Shown here one piece after another: positions 6,459 to 13,900 of a stretch of DNA of 20,554 nucleotides (positions are counted from its first letter, which is position 1; each line of letters begins with the position of its first letter). The stretch comes from Oscillospiraceae bacterium. Lineage in GTDB: Bacteria; Bacillota; Clostridia; Oscillospirales; Acutalibacteraceae. Location: assembly GCA_009783605.1 (NCBI GenBank), contig WRDE01000006.1, forward strand, positions 1 through 20,554, in the 5' to 3' direction. Both the position numbers and the translations under genes were made by a program. The notes under the pieces are model-generated. The model was not told the DNA's origin, ran no database searches, and worked only from the letters and a program-made list of their open reading frames with translations.

Positions 6459-8039
6459 ATCCGGCCCGTTGGTCAAGCGGTTAAGACTCCGCCCTTTCAC
6501 GGCGGCAACACGAGTTCGAGTCTCGTACGGGTCAGTAAAGCTTTCCAAAGTCGAACTCTGATAATTGTTAAGATTATCAGGGTTTTTCTTTTGTTCCAGC
6601 ATCGCATTCACTTCATCAAACGTCACGAATTTCTCGCCATCCTCATAGTTGAACGTGACCACCATCTTATCGTCATACACATATACGCCGCTGACGAACA
6701 CATCGATCAACCGCTGCACTTCGTCGGCATCGTCAAGGTTGGTCGCGCCCAATTTGCTTAACCAAAACATGATTTGTTCCTTACTGATAACCGGGCGCTC
6801 GATGCGTTCCTTCGCGATACTTATTTCCAGCGTTTCCTTATCCTGCTCCAGTTTTTCCAATTCTTCTTTTGTAGTGACCGTGATGATCCCTTTTTTAATG
6901 GCCTTCATGACGTTTTTTATTTCGGATAATGTCTGTTTCAACTGCCGCTCAAGAGCGGGTAGCTGGGTGCTTATCCGTGTCTGCATATTATAACAATTAT
7001 CAACTACGCGATCCAAAAGCGGCTTATCATCAAACAACTGCATGGCCATATCGACTACAGCAGTCTCGATAAAATCTTTCATCACACGCTTTTTATTGCA
7101 GGTTTTTTGTTTCTTCGCGGCGCGGCAATGGTAGTAGCGATAGATCGCGCCGGTACTGCTCTTACCGCTTTCACCGCACATTGTCGTACCGCAATACCCG
7201 CAGAAAATTTTGCCGGACAGGATATATTTTTCCTCAACAGGCTTGAAATGGCCGGGTTTTAACTGGTTAGACGCCAACCGTTTTTGGCATTTTTCAAAAA
7301 TATCAGCGTCGATTAGCTGCGGGAAAAACCCATCATAGGATTTTCCTAAAAAGGTGTATTCGCCTAAATATTTCCGATTTTTGAGGATACTGGTGATAAA
7401 GCTGTAAGTTGGCGTACTTCCCCGGGAATTTTTCAACCCTTTTTCCACTAAATCCTTTAAGATATCCTTGATAGGTTCACCGCTCGCGTACCGCATAAAA
7501 ATTTCTACCGTAATTGGGGCATTTTTCGGGTCTATGTGAACGTGCCGTTCCTTGTCTAACATGTAACCGAAAGTTATGCTCCCGCCGTTGTATTTGCCTT
7601 TTATTGCGTTTTCAGTCATACCCCGCCTGACTTTTTGTTTTAGATCTGCAAGGTAATACACCGCAAACGCTTCCATAAAGCACTCCATCAATTGTCCTTC
7701 CGGGGTATCGTCAATCATTGGTTCAGTCGCGAAAAGTACCGCAACACTGTTCTTTTTTAGGATATATTTATTCACGGTACTGTCATATTTATCGCGGGCA
7801 AAACGATCGGTTTTCCACACAATGACCGCATCAAATAACCCTTTCTTACTGTCCTCTATCATTTGTAAGAATTCGGGGCGGTTTTCCGCTCTCTCTCCAG
7901 ATATGGCGCGGTCAATATAGTGTTTTACGACTTTGTAGCCCTTGCGTTTGGCATATTCGGTATTTTCTCTTATTTGTCCTTCGATGCTCTCTTCGCGCTG
8001 GTTAGCGTCAGAATACCGAGCATAAATTACAGCTCTCAA
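6447..8039 (-). CDS. Large serine recombinase (site-specific integrase)
   Basis: Catalyses integration and excision through a serine-DNA intermediate. Of 530 residues, the N-terminal resolvase domain has catalytic Ser10 (YARYSDANQ), IEGQI and WKTDRFAR (76-82). A recombinase domain follows, then a zinc ribbon (Cys280, Cys283, Cys305, Cys314) and a coiled coil at roughly 345-430. The start is TTG at 8039, overlapping the TGA of the XRE gene (TTGA), so the two are translationally coupled. From about residue 503 the frame runs antisense through the whole tRNA-Glu gene (DPYETRTRVAAVKGRS) and stops at 6447-6449 in the inter-tRNA repeat. The last ~28 residues are therefore supplied by the chromosomal target, not by the element, and would differ in the excised form. 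The recombinase call is firm; the origin of the tail is inference. Confidence 0.93.
   Translation of the reverse strand: MRAVIYARYSDANQREESIEGQIRENTEYAKRKGYKVVKHYIDRAISGERAENRPEFLQMIEDSKKGLFDAVIVWKTDRFARDKYDSTVNKYILKKNSVAVLFATEPMIDDTPEGQLMECFMEAFAVYYLADLKQKVRRGMTENAIKGKYNGGSITFGYMLDKERHVHIDPKNAPITVEIFMRYASGEPIKDILKDLVEKGLKNSRGSTPTYSFITSILKNRKYLGEYTFLGKSYDGFFPQLIDADIFEKCQKRLASNQLKPGHFKPVEEKYILSGKIFCGYCGTTMCGESGKSSTGAIYRYYHCRAAKKQKTCNKKRVMKDFIETAVVDMAMQLFDDKPLLDRVVDNCYNMQTRISTQLPALERQLKQTLSEIKNVMKAIKKGIITVTTKEELEKLEQDKETLEISIAKERIERPVISKEQIMFWLSKLGATNLDDADEVQRLIDVFVSGVYVYDDKMVVTFNYEDGEKFVTFDEVNAMLEQKKNPDNLNNYQSSTLESFTDPYETRTRVAAVKGRSLNRLTNGPDIRC
6463..6534 (+). tRNA. tRNA-Glu (TTC), no encoded CCA
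   Basis: Acceptor GGCCCGT/ACGGGTC, D-arm GTC...GAC, anticodon stem CCGCC/GGCGG around CTTTCAC, T-arm ACGAG TTCGAGT CTCGT, discriminator A at 6534. The following bases are GTA rather than CCA, unlike the tRNA-Met just upstream. The gene is intact but its 3' edge is the likely insertion junction of the adjacent element, and it lies wholly inside the opposite-strand recombinase reading frame. Confidence 0.95.
6520..6545. other. Probable chromosome/element junction (att site) at the tRNA-Glu 3' end
   Basis: The GC-rich backbone with two tRNAs changes to AT-richer recombinase sequence exactly at the 3' end of tRNA-Glu, and CCA is missing there. Integration at a tRNA 3' end is common for integrases. 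I could not find a convincing duplicate of the tRNA end elsewhere in the window, so the right junction is not located; serine recombinases may duplicate only a few bases. Confidence 0.5.
6558..6592 (+). terminator. Intrinsic terminator of the tRNA unit, inside the recombinase 3' end
   Basis: CTGATAAT (6558-6565) and ATTATCAG (6573-6580) form an 8-bp stem with a 7-nt loop, followed by ggtttttctttt. The T-run exists only in the plus direction, so it should stop tRNA-Glu transcripts. On the other strand the same bases encode recombinase residues (PDNLNNYQSS). Confidence 0.8.
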
Positions 8040-8389
8040 TCTTTCTTTCCCTCCTCAAACATGGTGATGATGGATTGTTTTAAGCGTTCGCTCATCGGTG
8101 AATCCTTATCGAAACACATTTCGATGAATTGACGAATATCTTCATTCGGAATTTTCGGCTTGAATTCATACAATTTTCCCTGCGGGTTATCGGTGCGGCA
8201 GAAGAGGTAGTCCAGCGATACATCGAAATAGTCGGCGTACCACAGCATTACCGCATACGGCGCCTCGGCGCCGTCATGCTCGTAGCGATTTAGGGTGGAT
8301 TGTTTTAGATTGGCGATTTCACAGAGCTTATTTTGAGATAGATTAAGGCTTTTACGTAAATCGCGTAGTCTACTTCCAACGGTTGACAT
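8036..8389 (-). CDS. XRE-family helix-turn-helix regulator
   Basis: A 117-residue DNA-binding protein. Start chosen at ATG 8389: GGGGG lies 9 nt upstream, while the ATG at 8395 is only 3 nt from it. Residues about 5-60 form the HTH domain (VGSRLRDLRKSLNLSQNKLC, then the recognition segment KQSTLNRYEHDG). Then follows the WYADYFDVSLDYLF segment typical of Cro/CI-like repressors and a short acidic tail. It is read from a near-consensus promoter and overlaps the recombinase start by 3 nt, so it probably controls the recombinase and itself, as in many integrative elements. That role is inferred from position. Confidence 0.88.
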   Translation of the reverse strand: MSTVGSRLRDLRKSLNLSQNKLCEIANLKQSTLNRYEHDGAEAPYAVMLWYADYFDVSLDYLFCRTDNPQGKLYEFKPKIPNEDIRQFIEMCFDKDSPMSERLKQSIITMFEEGKKD

Positions 8390-8414
8390 GGACATATACC
8401 CCCTTTATGGCTTA

Positions 8415-8443
8415 AGTATAGCCGATAAATGGAGATTAGTCAA
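8415..8443 (-). promoter_or_regulatory. Promoter of the XRE-recombinase operon
   Basis: On the minus strand TTGACT (8443-8438) and TATACT (8420-8415) are separated by 17 nt, 25 nt before the XRE ATG at 8389. Both boxes match 5 of 6 consensus bases. The short leader leaves room for an operator overlapping the promoter. Confidence 0.8.
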
Positions 8444-8447
8444 GAAG

Positions 8448-8490
8448 AAGTTGGGCGAAGATACCAGAACCGATCCCCAACTTTATTTTC
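8448..8490. terminator. Possible terminator after the tyrosine integrase
   Basis: AAGTTGGG (8448-8455) and CCCAACTT (8476-8483) form an 8-bp stem with a 20-nt loop, in the gap between the integrase stop and the XRE promoter. The tail is tattttc in the plus direction and only cttcttg in the minus direction, so termination of the integrase transcript would be weak. Confidence 0.4.
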
Positions 8491-8494
8491 GCAT

Positions 8495-9439
8495 TCACCG
8501 GGCAGCGGTATAAAGATTGGTGATCTCTATCCGATTATGGCCGAGCATATTCGAAACCGCTATCTTCGAGACCCGTTCATCTTTCAATTCACTGGTGAGT
8601 TTCTCCAAACGATCCTGCGCGAACGAATGCCGTAATCCATGCACAGTGATTGTGGATACCGGGGTTTTCAACCCATTTATGATAGAATATTCTACCAACT
8701 CCGTATACTTATCACCGGTACGATCGGAAAAATCCGCACGATGATTGGCGACCCAATTTTCGATCCGGCTCTTTTGTTTTGCAACGCTGCCTTTGGTATC
8801 CTGTCTGGGGATAATTTTATCCGATGGTCGTTTTCCGTTTTTTAGACCAAACGCTTTTAAATCTTGCAGTATTTGCATTTGTCGGGAATCAAGCGGTATC
8901 GTTCGGACAAGCCCGCCTTTACCTTTTACATCGATATGATCCATACCCGGTGTGATCTGGAATAATTTCACGTTTATCGCCTCTTCGATCCGCAAACCCA
9001 ATTCACGGCAAAGCACCAGCGCGTGTCTAATATCCGGGTGCTTTTCGGCGCATTTCAACGCCTTACGATATTCATTTTCTGTCCATGCACGGTTTTTATT
9101 TCTGGTGCGGCTCTGGAGATTAATGCCTAATTCCCTATTGCTCGATAGCACGTTTCTCGTTCGATCGCAATGGTTGTGACAGAAGCGCACGCCACTGAGA
9201 TAGGATCGGATCGTGTTGTCGCACACGTTGTGGTCACGAAGGCAGGAAACAAACGCGGTGATATGTTTATCGCTTATATTTGAAAATTTTCGTAGTTTAA
9301 ATTCTTCGGATAAAAATTCGGTGAACCGGTGACAAGCGTCATGATACTTTTCTCGCGTTTTGAAGCTGCCGGAATTGGCCTCGCGGAAAATCTTATCTAC
9401 CTGAGCATCGAGATCCTTTTGATAACTGTTTTTCTTCAT
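8495..9439 (-). CDS. Tyrosine recombinase/integrase
   Basis: Site-specific recombinase acting through a tyrosine-DNA bond. Start chosen at ATG 9439, 10 nt after AAAGGAGG; an upstream in-frame ATG at 9487 has no such site. Of 314 residues, about 1-110 form a SAM-like core-binding domain (KYHDACHRFTEFL, DNTIRSYLSGVRF). The catalytic domain shows Arg150 (ELGLRIEEA), Lys172/Lys174 (KGKGGLVRTIPL), His267-x-x-Arg270 (HGLRHSFA), His301 (LGHNRIEIT) and nucleophile Tyr310, four residues before the C-terminus. All catalytic residues are present. It resembles the Integrase_1-like group found in Clostridia. It is upstream of and in the same direction as the XRE-recombinase pair, but each has its own expression signals. 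Its substrate site is unknown. Confidence 0.92.
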   Translation of the reverse strand: MKKNSYQKDLDAQVDKIFREANSGSFKTREKYHDACHRFTEFLSEEFKLRKFSNISDKHITAFVSCLRDHNVCDNTIRSYLSGVRFCHNHCDRTRNVLSSNRELGINLQSRTRNKNRAWTENEYRKALKCAEKHPDIRHALVLCRELGLRIEEAINVKLFQITPGMDHIDVKGKGGLVRTIPLDSRQMQILQDLKAFGLKNGKRPSDKIIPRQDTKGSVAKQKSRIENWVANHRADFSDRTGDKYTELVEYSIINGLKTPVSTITVHGLRHSFAQDRLEKLTSELKDERVSKIAVSNMLGHNRIEITNLYTAAR

Positions 9440-9607
9440 AGGGTGATACCCTCCTTTGGTTATATTTGGAAATGCATTTTTGGACATAGCTATCGCTGCA
9501 CAAAAACCACTTTTTTATATGCGCTTGATGTGATATTCCATTTTTATTCATAACGTGCCGGAAAAGATGGATTTTACGTGTAACCATGCGGGGTTTGAAT
9601 CAGCCCG

Positions 9608-10245
9608 CCGGTCTGTTTCTTTGGGAAATTGAAAATTTCCAAAGAAACAGACCGGCTCATTCGAAACCGTAGCTGGGGACGGTTTTATCAAGTTGAGTAA
9701 AATAGCCGCGAGCTCGTTCGAGCTACCCAATCGGGCGTCTGCCTATTCGCAGACCTTGGCCATTGCTGACAACAGCTCATCGCTGAGCCTCTGCGTTGCC
9801 GGACATCAGATCATCCGAGTGACTTCGGTCATCACCCGCCCCTTGTCAGGGGGTTTCAGAAGGAATATTCCTTCGTCAACAAAGACCAGTTGCTGTACTT
9901 TTTGCGCCGTACATGCAACAGCTATTGGCGGTTTCGGGAATGATCATCCCTTTTTTGTTGCGGCATCAAGGGATAATCTGCCGGTCGTGAAACTAACGAC
10001 CTCTATATTGCGATCACCGTATCATCCGTTGGAGTGGGTCAGAACACTCCAGAACCGCGCCATTGCAAGGTTGCTCCGGCAATCAAGACGAACGCAATAT
10101 TAATTGTGTGTGGCGGATGGGTTTTTGCGGTGGTGCTGAACGTTTTGGGGGGGCTCCATTGAGCTGGCACCAACGATGCACCTGATTCTTGTACAGTAGC
10201 GTGTTGCGGCACGCTTGTGCGGGGGAGGTTTCCTTTTTTCTACAC
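9608..10245. ncRNA. Candidate large structured RNA (dense hairpin region)
   Basis: No credible gene, but at least a dozen perfect inverted repeats in about 640 bp. They include CCGGTCTGTTTCTTTGG/complement (9608-9655, 17 bp), AAACCGT/ACGGTTT (9664-9685), GTCTGC/GCAGAC (9737-9754), GCTCA/TGAGC (9775-9788), TGAC-TTCG-GTCA (9820-9831), CCCCT/AGGGG (9839-9852), the 16-bp palindrome GAAGGAATATTCCTTC (9859-9874), GTTGC.GTAC/GTAC..GCAAC (9889-9919), GGTCGT/ACGACC (9983-10001), TGGAGTG/CACTCCA (10030-10051), TGGTGC/GCACCA (10131-10172) enclosing GCTC/GAGC, and AGCGTG/CACGCT (10198-10215), then TTTTTT (10234-10239). Longer-range pairs exist: 9799-9816 with 9971-9984, and 9795-9802 with 10076-10083. 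Size, placement in an element beside tRNAs and ornate pairing recall ROOL or GOLLD RNAs; I cannot assign a family. The UUCG loop and T-run favour the plus strand, not decisively. Confidence 0.5.
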
Positions 10246-10344
10246 TTTTTATAACAACTCCTATCAAATTAAAATATTGCGAGGACAATATATTCATATC
10301 CGATCAAAAATAAAAAGTCAAATAAACTTTTCGGAGCAGGGTTT

Positions 10345-10475
10345 CTTGTCCATCGCCCCGCAAATTGTACCGGAAAAAAGCAACACCATCAAGGGTTCGC
10401 ACGGCAGAACCGTGCCGCTTCGCGCCCTTGACAGTGCCGCTTTTTTCCGGTGCGGCGGGGGTGACGATGATGGCT
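10345..10475. repeat. Nested palindrome, MITE-like or structured RNA
   Basis: ACCGGAAAAAAGC (10369-10381) pairs with GCTTTTTTCCGGT (10439-10451), inside it TCAAGGG (10389-10395) with CCCTTGA (10425-10431), and inside that GCACGG (10399-10404) with CCGTGC (10410-10415). Imperfect outer arms (CCATC near 10350, GATGG near 10469) extend it to about 125 bp. No protein is encoded. Target-site duplications are not evident. It could be a miniature inverted-repeat element, a protein-binding cruciform or a non-coding RNA. Confidence 0.6.
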
Positions 10476-10510
10476 GGTGGAAAATGATATTGTGAAATGT
10501 TTGATGCATA

Positions 10511-10538
10511 TTGACTTTTTCGCAAAAATGAGTATACT
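10511..10538 (+). promoter_or_regulatory. Promoter upstream of the small element protein
   Basis: TTGACT (10511-10516) and TATACT (10533-10538), 16 nt apart, each one base from consensus. It would give a 5' leader of about 150 nt before the ATG at 10693, in which I see no clear regulatory fold. Confidence 0.7.
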
Positions 10539-10692
10539 ATAGATGCAAACAATAGTTTGACTTTAGATTTTACGAATGACACCATGAAAATTATTAAAAC
10601 ATAAACAAAATTAAAGAACATCGGTAATTTATTAAATCATCAGCAAAACAACAATCAAAAGGTCTTTCTACGTGTCGGAAAAGGACTACGCC

Positions 10693-10860
10693 ATGAAAGA
10701 TGCTACACAAATCCCGCAACATGAAATTGATGCATTGGCACGGCTGTTCCTGCCGAAAATCGTTGCTTACTACGAAACAGAAGAAGGACAGCGATCGTTT
10801 GAGGAATGGAAACGCCAGCGGGATACAACAAATAAAGTAGGAGATACGGTAGAGCCGTGA
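10693..10860 (+). CDS. Small conserved-type protein of integrated elements, function unknown
   Basis: A 55-residue soluble protein, strongly charged and probably all-helical (EIDALARLFLPKIVAYYETE, then EGQRSFEEWKRQRD). ATG 10693 is preferred because AAAGGA lies 7 nt upstream; a GTG at 10672 is a poorer alternative. Similar short proteins with an ALAR-x-x-LPKI...EEG...F-x-x-W pattern are, as far as I recall, frequent in integrative elements of Clostridia, next to regulators and integrases; no function is known to me. It has its own promoter and a terminator at 10887-10930, so it is a monocistronic unit between the palindromic region and the RCC1 gene. Confidence 0.65.
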   Translation: MKDATQIPQHEIDALARLFLPKIVAYYETEEGQRSFEEWKRQRDTTNKVGDTVEP

Positions 10861-10886
10861 TACATACATAAACAAATAAAAAAATG

Positions 10887-10930
10887 AAAAGTCCAAAGTA
10901 CAATGATGATGTTGTGTTTTGGATTTTTTT
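10887..10930 (+). terminator. Intrinsic terminator after the small protein
   Basis: AAAAgTCCAAAgtaCAA (10887-10903) pairs with TTGtgtTTTGGAtTTTT (10912-10928), interrupted by two small internal loops, and ends in a T-run. Its right arm doubles as the -35 region of the next promoter. Confidence 0.65.
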
Positions 10931-10940
10931 GTGGTAATAT
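10912..10940 (+). promoter_or_regulatory. Promoter of the RCC1-lipase gene, overlapping the upstream terminator
   Basis: TTGTGT (10912-10917) and TAATAT (10935-10940) are separated by exactly 17 nt. The transcript would start near 10947, about 30 nt before the ATG at 10977, which has AAGGAGA 7 nt upstream. Confidence 0.55.
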
Positions 10941-10976
10941 AGAAGTATTCAATTTTTCATTTGAAGGAGAAAGATT

Positions 10977-13900
10977 ATGAAAAAGGCATATCTTAAAATG
11001 TTTAGTTTGGTATTGGTTGTGGTATTGCTGCTGACAATTATACCAACAGGAATAATTGCAATTAAGGCCGCAGATACATTTTGGACGGAGCCGATGGTTG
11101 CGGCAGGAAGCGCCGATACTGTTGTTTTAAAAAGCGATGGAACTGTTTGGGCTTGCGGATATAATACAACATGCGATAAATATACGCTTATTAAAGTTCA
11201 AAATTTAAATAATATAATTGCTATTTCAACGGGAATGGAAGGTTTTATTATTGCATTAAAAAATGATGGAACTGTTTGGGCTTGGGGAAGAAATGATTTT
11301 GGCCAACTCGGAGATGGATCTACAATCCGTAAAACCACTCCTGTACAAGTTAAAAATTTAAATAATATAATTGCTATTTCAGCTGGGGCTTTCCATTCTA
11401 TAGCACTTAAAAATGATGGAACTGTGTGGACTTGGGGTTACAATCATTACGGCCAACTTGGCGATAATTCTACAATTAATAGAAATATCCCTGTACAAAT
11501 ACAAAACCTAAATAACATTATTGCTGTTGAAGCAGGAGATTATCATACAGTAGCATTAAAAGAGGATAAGACAGCTTGGATTTGGGGAGCGAGTACTGGT
11601 GATATTTATAATATAGGTTCTACAATTGATAGTATGATACCTACACAAATACAAAGTCTAAATAATATCGTTGATATTTCAGCGGGATGTTGGTATACCG
11701 CAGCATTTAAAAGTGATGGAACTATTTGGGCTTGGGGAAGCAATCATTACGGTCAACTGGGTGATGGAACCGAAAATGATGCATCATCACCTATGAAAAT
11801 TGAAAATTTAAATAATGTTATTAAAATTGCTGAAGGCATATTTTTTATTGTTGTATTAAAAAATGATGGAACAGTGTATGCTTGGGGTCAAAATAATTAT
11901 GGCCATCTTGGCGATGGAACTCATTACAGCAAATTAGCACCTGTACAAGTAAAAAACTTAGATAACATTATTGATATAGCTACAGGAGTTCATCATTCTG
12001 TTGCATTAAAAAGCGATGGTACAATTTGGACTTGGGGAGCAAATGGAGGTTATCTTTGCGATGGAACTACCACAGATCGTCCTACACCCATTCAAGTAGT
12101 CGGTGAAAATGGTGTTGGGTATTTTAATGTATATGGAAATGGTGGCGGAACGACAAATCCATCACAACCTATTACCGGTAAATTTGCATACATGGGTGGC
12201 TTTGGAAACAAACCTTCCGATGAAGTAAAAGATAAAGCCACATTTGATTATAACGATAATTATTTTGATAAAACATCCTATAAATATAACCACGATCTTG
12301 CAAAAATGTCATTGGCTTTAGCGATGGCAACATATGACCGAAATGAATTGGAAAAAATATTTACAAAAATAGGATTTAACGAAAGCAATTTATTTTATAC
12401 AAATAATTATTACAAAGAAAGCAATAGAAATCAAGATAAAACAAAACCAGATGATATCGGTGTCGGAATAGCAAGTAAAAAAATCGGAGAATATACGGTT
12501 GTAGCGGTTTCAATGCGTGGATTCATGTATTATACCGAATGGGCAGGAAATTTTACGGTTGGTAACGGAACATACCATGAAGGGTTTAAAAAGGCTTGTG
12601 ATGATATTGTTTATAAGGAGATTACGAAATATCTTAATGATTATAATATTTCTGGGAATATCAAGCTCTGGATCATGGGATATAGCCGTGCCGGGGCAGT
12701 AGCAAATTTATTGGCAGGCAGATTGAATAAAGGCGATCGCTTTAATAATAAAATTCAACTGGACAATAAAAATATTTACACCTATTGTTTTGAGCCGCCC
12801 GCTGGAGTAAAAAACACCGAAATAAAAGGCGGTGTAAATCACGGTAATATTTTTAATATCGTCAATCCCAACGATCTTGTGCCAATGGTTGCACCTTCTG
12901 GGTGGGAGTTCGTGAGGTATGGTACGGATATATTTTTGCCGTCAAAAGAAACAAACGGGACAAAGTATAAAGGTTTGTTTGAAAATATGAAAGCGGAATA
13001 TAATTTGTATCGGGATAACGGCGATGTGGATTTGATTAATCATTTTTTAGTCGAAAAGCATATAAAAACACTAACTGGAATTATTATGGTTCCCCAAATC
13101 GTTTCGCAAGAAAATTTTTTGACAGAAGTATTCCACAACGTAACAAAAACACATACCAACAAAGAATATGTTGATAATATTCAAACGAAGCAGCGTCAGC
13201 AATGTATAAACGCAAAAGGGTTATCTGCCACTTTGGATACTCTTTGGTTTTTAATCAATACCCAAACCCTTGATAACCTTAAAACAATAGCTTTTAATAG
13301 TACAAATATTAAATCTGCTCATTATGCCGATCTTTGTTATTCTTGGATAAACACGTTGGACGGAAAATATATGGAAAAGATGGTAGATGACTCTGTTAAA
13401 AAAATGTGTGTTTATCGTAAAGTTTTCGTAAACTGCCCAGTAGACATCGAAGTATACGACAACACGAACATACTTGTCGCAAAAATCATCAACGATGAAC
13501 CGCAAGAACTCCCCGGAGGTTCTCTTTTCGCTACCGTTGACGAAAACGGGCAAAAAGTCATCTATTGCCCTACCGATGAAGAATTTACCTTCAAAATCAC
13601 CGCTACCGGCAGCGGAACTATGACCTATTCGGTGCAGGAATACAGCCTATCCGAAGCAAAAGCAACTCGCGCGGTCAATTTCTACGAAGTACCGCTCACT
13701 CCCGGAAAACAATTTGAAAGCACCGTTAGCGAAGTGTCCGAACAAACTGATGCTGCATACACATTGGCGGAAACCGGTAAACCGGCAATCACTCCGTCGG
13801 AAGAAATGAAGGGTGAAGCGGTACAATATTTTTCGGTGGATGCCGACATTGAAGGAGTGGGCGCGGTATACGGCACAGGCTCGCGGGTCAAGGGAAATTT

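Larger units (their letters stand above)
6535..10860. mobile_element. Integrated mobile-element module (right end unresolved)
   Basis: Serine recombinase, XRE regulator, tyrosine integrase, a hairpin-rich non-coding region, a nested palindrome and a small element-type protein lie together directly beside tRNA-Glu, with lower GC than the flanking backbone. No conjugation, phage structural or replication genes are visible, so it is a small integrative element or a remnant. The AT-rich cargo to 15640 may belong to it; the right boundary given is the last gene I associate with it, not a mapped junction. Confidence 0.5.

Noticed and set aside
9590..9612. GGGTTTGAATCAGCCC, tRNA T-arm-like sequence as a possible att site
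   Set aside because: It does not match the 3' end of tRNA-Glu or tRNA-Val in the window beyond a few bases, and no other tRNA parts surround it.
9693..10103. 136-codon open frame in the hairpin-rich region
   Set aside because: No ribosome-binding site, irregular composition with no recognisable domain, and most bases are engaged in inverted repeats, which fits a non-coding role better.
9608..10245. CRISPR array or integron attC array as explanation of the hairpins
   Set aside because: The stems differ in sequence, size and spacing; there is no constant repeat with variable spacers and no cas gene, and no cassette genes with attC-like R boxes.
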